Positions 62,442 to 64,000 of a stretch of DNA of 64,000 nucleotides are shown here, piece after piece. The position numbers and the translations under genes were made by a program. Location of the stretch: contig DELY01000051.1 of NCBI GenBank assembly GCA_002354655.1, forward strand, positions 1 through 64,000, given 5' to 3'. The stretch comes from Pseudomonas sp. UBA2684 (GTDB lineage: Bacteria; Pseudomonadota; Gammaproteobacteria; Pseudomonadales; Pseudomonadaceae). The stretch's first letter is position 1. The number at the start of each line of letters is the position of its first letter. The notes beneath the pieces are model-generated. The model saw only the letters and a list, made by a program, of their open reading frames with translations, was not told where the DNA came from and ran no database searches.

Positions 62442-63053
62442 ATGTGGCAGAGCTACAGCAACGGTTTACTGATCGCCGCCGGCCTGATCATCGCCCTAGG
62501 CGCGCAGAACGCCTTCGTCCTGGCGCAAAGCCTGCGCCGCGAGCATCACCTGCCCGTGGCCCTCCTGTGCGTGGTGTGCGATGCGCTGCTGGTCACCGCC
62601 GGCGTGTTCGGCCTGGCGGCCCTGCTGACGCAAAGCCCGCTGCTGCTCGGCATCGCACGCTGGGGGGGCGCGGCGTTCCTGCTCTGGTACGGCGCCCAGG
62701 CGTTGCTCCGCGCGCTACGCCCACAAGGGCTGCAGCAGCAACGCCAAGACGCCCCGCGCTCGCTGCGCAGCGTGTTGCTCGCCGCCCTGGCGGTGACCCT
62801 GCTCAACCCGCACGTGTACCTCGACACCGTGCTGTTGATCGGCTCGCTCGGCGCCCAGCAAAGCGTCCCCGGTGCCTATGCGCTGGGAGCGGCCAGCGCC
62901 TCGCTGCTCTGGTTTCTGTGCCTGGCGCTGGGCGCCGCCCGGCTCGCGCCCTGGCTGTCACGGCCCGCCACCTGGCGACTGATCGACCTGGCGGTGGCCG
63001 CGATGATGCTCAGCATCGCCTGGCAATTGCTGAGCAACCCGGCAACCGCCTGA
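62442..63053 (+). CDS. argO: LysE/ArgO-family basic amino acid exporter
   Basis: A 203-residue inner-membrane protein with six hydrophobic segments. The LysE signature GLIIALGAQNAFVLAQSLRREH starts near residue 15, and LLNPHVYLDTVLLIGSLGAQQ is the second conserved block, a form typical of ArgO/LysE exporters of arginine and lysine. GGAG of the upstream stop region serves it. ArgP is divergent from its operon. Confidence 0.88.
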   Translation: MWQSYSNGLLIAAGLIIALGAQNAFVLAQSLRREHHLPVALLCVVCDALLVTAGVFGLAALLTQSPLLLGIARWGGAAFLLWYGAQALLRALRPQGLQQQRQDAPRSLRSVLLAALAVTLLNPHVYLDTVLLIGSLGAQQSVPGAYALGAASASLLWFLCLALGAARLAPWLSRPATWRLIDLAVAAMMLSIAWQLLSNPATA

Positions 63054-63120
63054 AGCCTCGAAGCGGCCTTCGCCGCCGCGCGCAAGGCCCTGGCACCGGC
63101 TTTCCCACACAGTTGCTGCG

Positions 63121-63149
63121 TGGTTATGGCGCAGGCCCGGTGCTATGAT
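63121..63149 (+). promoter_or_regulatory. Candidate sodB promoter
   Basis: Extended -10 TGCTATGAT (63141-63149) with a weak -35-like TGGTTA 17 bp upstream. The transcript would carry a leader of about 95 bases before sodB. Confidence 0.45.
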
Positions 63150-63250
63150 CCTCGGTCTGCGTCGCAAAGAGTACAAACTCCCCGGCGCATGTCTGGCCGC
63201 CCGTGATCGGCCTTGCGCTCACCGCAACTGACCTGATTAGGAGATAAACC

Positions 63251-63832
63251 ATGGCTTTCGAATTGCCGCCACTGCCGTACGCTCATGATGCTCTGCAGCC
63301 GCACATTTCCAAGGAAACCCTGGAATTCCACCACGACAAGCACCACAACACCTACGTCGTGAACCTGAACAACCTGGTTCCTGGCACCGAGTTCGAAGGC
63401 AAGACCCTGGAAGAGATCGTCAAGACCTCCTCCGGCGGCATCTTCAACAACGCCGCCCAGGTCTGGAACCACACCTTTTACTGGAACTGCCTGGCGCCCA
63501 ACGCCGGCGGTCAACCGAGCGGTGCCCTGGCCGACGCGATCAACGCCGCCTTCGGTTCCTTCGACAAGTTCAAGGAAGAATTCAGCAAGACCTCCATCGG
63601 CACCTTCGGTTCCGGCTGGGGCTGGCTGGTGAAGAAGGCTGACGGTTCCCTGGCCCTGGCCAGCACCATCGGTGCCGGTTGCCCGCTGACCAGCGGCGAT
63701 ACCCCGTTGCTGACCTGCGACGTGTGGGAGCACGCTTACTACATCGACTACCGCAATCTGCGGCCGAAGTACGTTGAAGCGTTCTGGAACCTGGTCAACT
63801 GGGACTTCGTAGCGAAAAACTACGCCGCCTAA
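63251..63832 (+). CDS. sodB: Superoxide dismutase [Fe]
   Basis: A 193-residue iron superoxide dismutase. Metal ligands are His in LEFHHDKHH (His-27 region), His in [12 protein letters not shown] (His-74), and Asp and His in [12 protein letters not shown] (Asp-157, His-161). The [14 protein letters not shown] block marks the Fe type. Cytoplasmic. AGGAGATAAACC gives the ribosome site. Confidence 0.95.
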   Translation: MAFELPPLPYAHDALQPHISKETLEFHHDKHHNTYVVNLNNLVPGTEFEGKTLEEIVKTSSGGIFNNAAQVWNHTFYWNCLAPNAGGQPSGALADAINAAFGSFDKFKEEFSKTSIGTFGSGWGWLVKKADGSLALASTIGAGCPLTSGDTPLLTCDVWEHAYYIDYRNLRPKYVEAFWNLVNWDFVAKNYAA

Positions 63833-63847
63833 GCAGCACCGATGTAC

Positions 63848-63875
63848 AAAAACCCGGCCGCCGCGCCGGGTTTTT
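63848..63875 (+). terminator. Terminator after sodB
   Basis: AAAAACCCGGC and GCCGGGTTTTT form a strong hairpin. The remaining 63876-64000 has no gene that can be supported. Confidence 0.9.
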
Positions 63876-64000
63876 GCTGTCTGGAGCCGTTCCGGCAACA
63901 GCGCCAGGTACGCCACTGTACGACTCAATGCCTGGCTTGCCGCGACCGGGCCGACGCCGATGTACAACAGGGCGAAAACTCACTGCCGACTGATTCTCCC

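Noticed and set aside
63876..64000. Start of a gene at the right edge
   Set aside because: A few open codons exist on both strands, but there is no ribosome site or recognisable product in 125 bases.

Overview
The window reads as a high-GC Pseudomonas chromosome with a foreign plasmid-type segment at its left end. Most genes from about 6.75 kb onward are ordinary Pseudomonas genes. The stretch pykA, enoyl-CoA hydratase, ferredoxin reductase, GGDEF (SadC position), fumarase, olsBA, pyeR-pyeM-xenB, argP, lysE-type exporter, sodB follows the order known from the PA4329-PA4366 region of P. aeruginosa, as far as I recall that map. No rRNA, tRNA or CRISPR array was seen.

Left segment (1 to about 6.7 kb): an IncP-1-like plasmid backbone. 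It carries trbL, trbK and trbJ (mating-pair formation) and traJ (relaxosome). Next to them is an oriT closely resembling that of RP4/RK2, including a recognisable nic site, and three sites matching the KorB operator (two exact). It also has a TrfA-family initiator coupled to a small helix-turn-helix gene, and a five-iteron origin with a DnaA box. The base composition is lower in GC, and a very AT-rich stretch near 6.64-6.69 kb separates it from chromosomal genes. No relaxase, integrase or partition gene lies inside the window; the element continues off the left edge. A plasmid integrated into the chromosome is the simplest reading, but an assembly join cannot be excluded.

6.75-22 kb: an AraC regulator facing two tandem COG3687-type metal-dependent hydrolases, an alpha/beta hydrolase, a TetR regulator facing an exported protein of unknown function, then a cluster that looks dedicated to hydrophobic substrates: MalT/AlkS-like LuxR regulator, DUF1329 protein, DUF1302 protein, AlkK-like acyl-CoA ligase and a divergent thiolase.

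22-34 kb: LysE-type exporter, hydroxyacid dehydrogenase, rsmC, a GDT1/TMEM165 manganese exporter behind a yybP-ykoY riboswitch, SnoaL-like protein, epimerase, M48 lipoprotein protease, a chemoreceptor, an SRAP protein lacking two of its expected active-site residues, and small conserved proteins.

34-46 kb: YajG lipoprotein, malate:quinone oxidoreductase, PilZ, small lipoproteins, pyruvate kinase, enoyl-CoA hydratase, ferredoxin reductase, diguanylate cyclase and class I fumarase. 46-54 kb: envelope lipoprotein, phospholipase D/cardiolipin synthase, serine hydrolase, an oxygen-binding diiron MBL protein behind a well-placed Anr site, a degenerate acyl-CoA dehydrogenase, and the ornithine-lipid genes olsB and olsA. 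54-64 kb: acpH (its stop codon supplied by a small inverted-repeat element), the pyeR-pyeM-xenB operon with a candidate PyeR operator, a coiled-coil membrane protein, a possible sigma-54-driven small gene, an epimerase, a saccharopine-dehydrogenase-like protein, argP facing its ACT-domain/exporter operon, and sodB.
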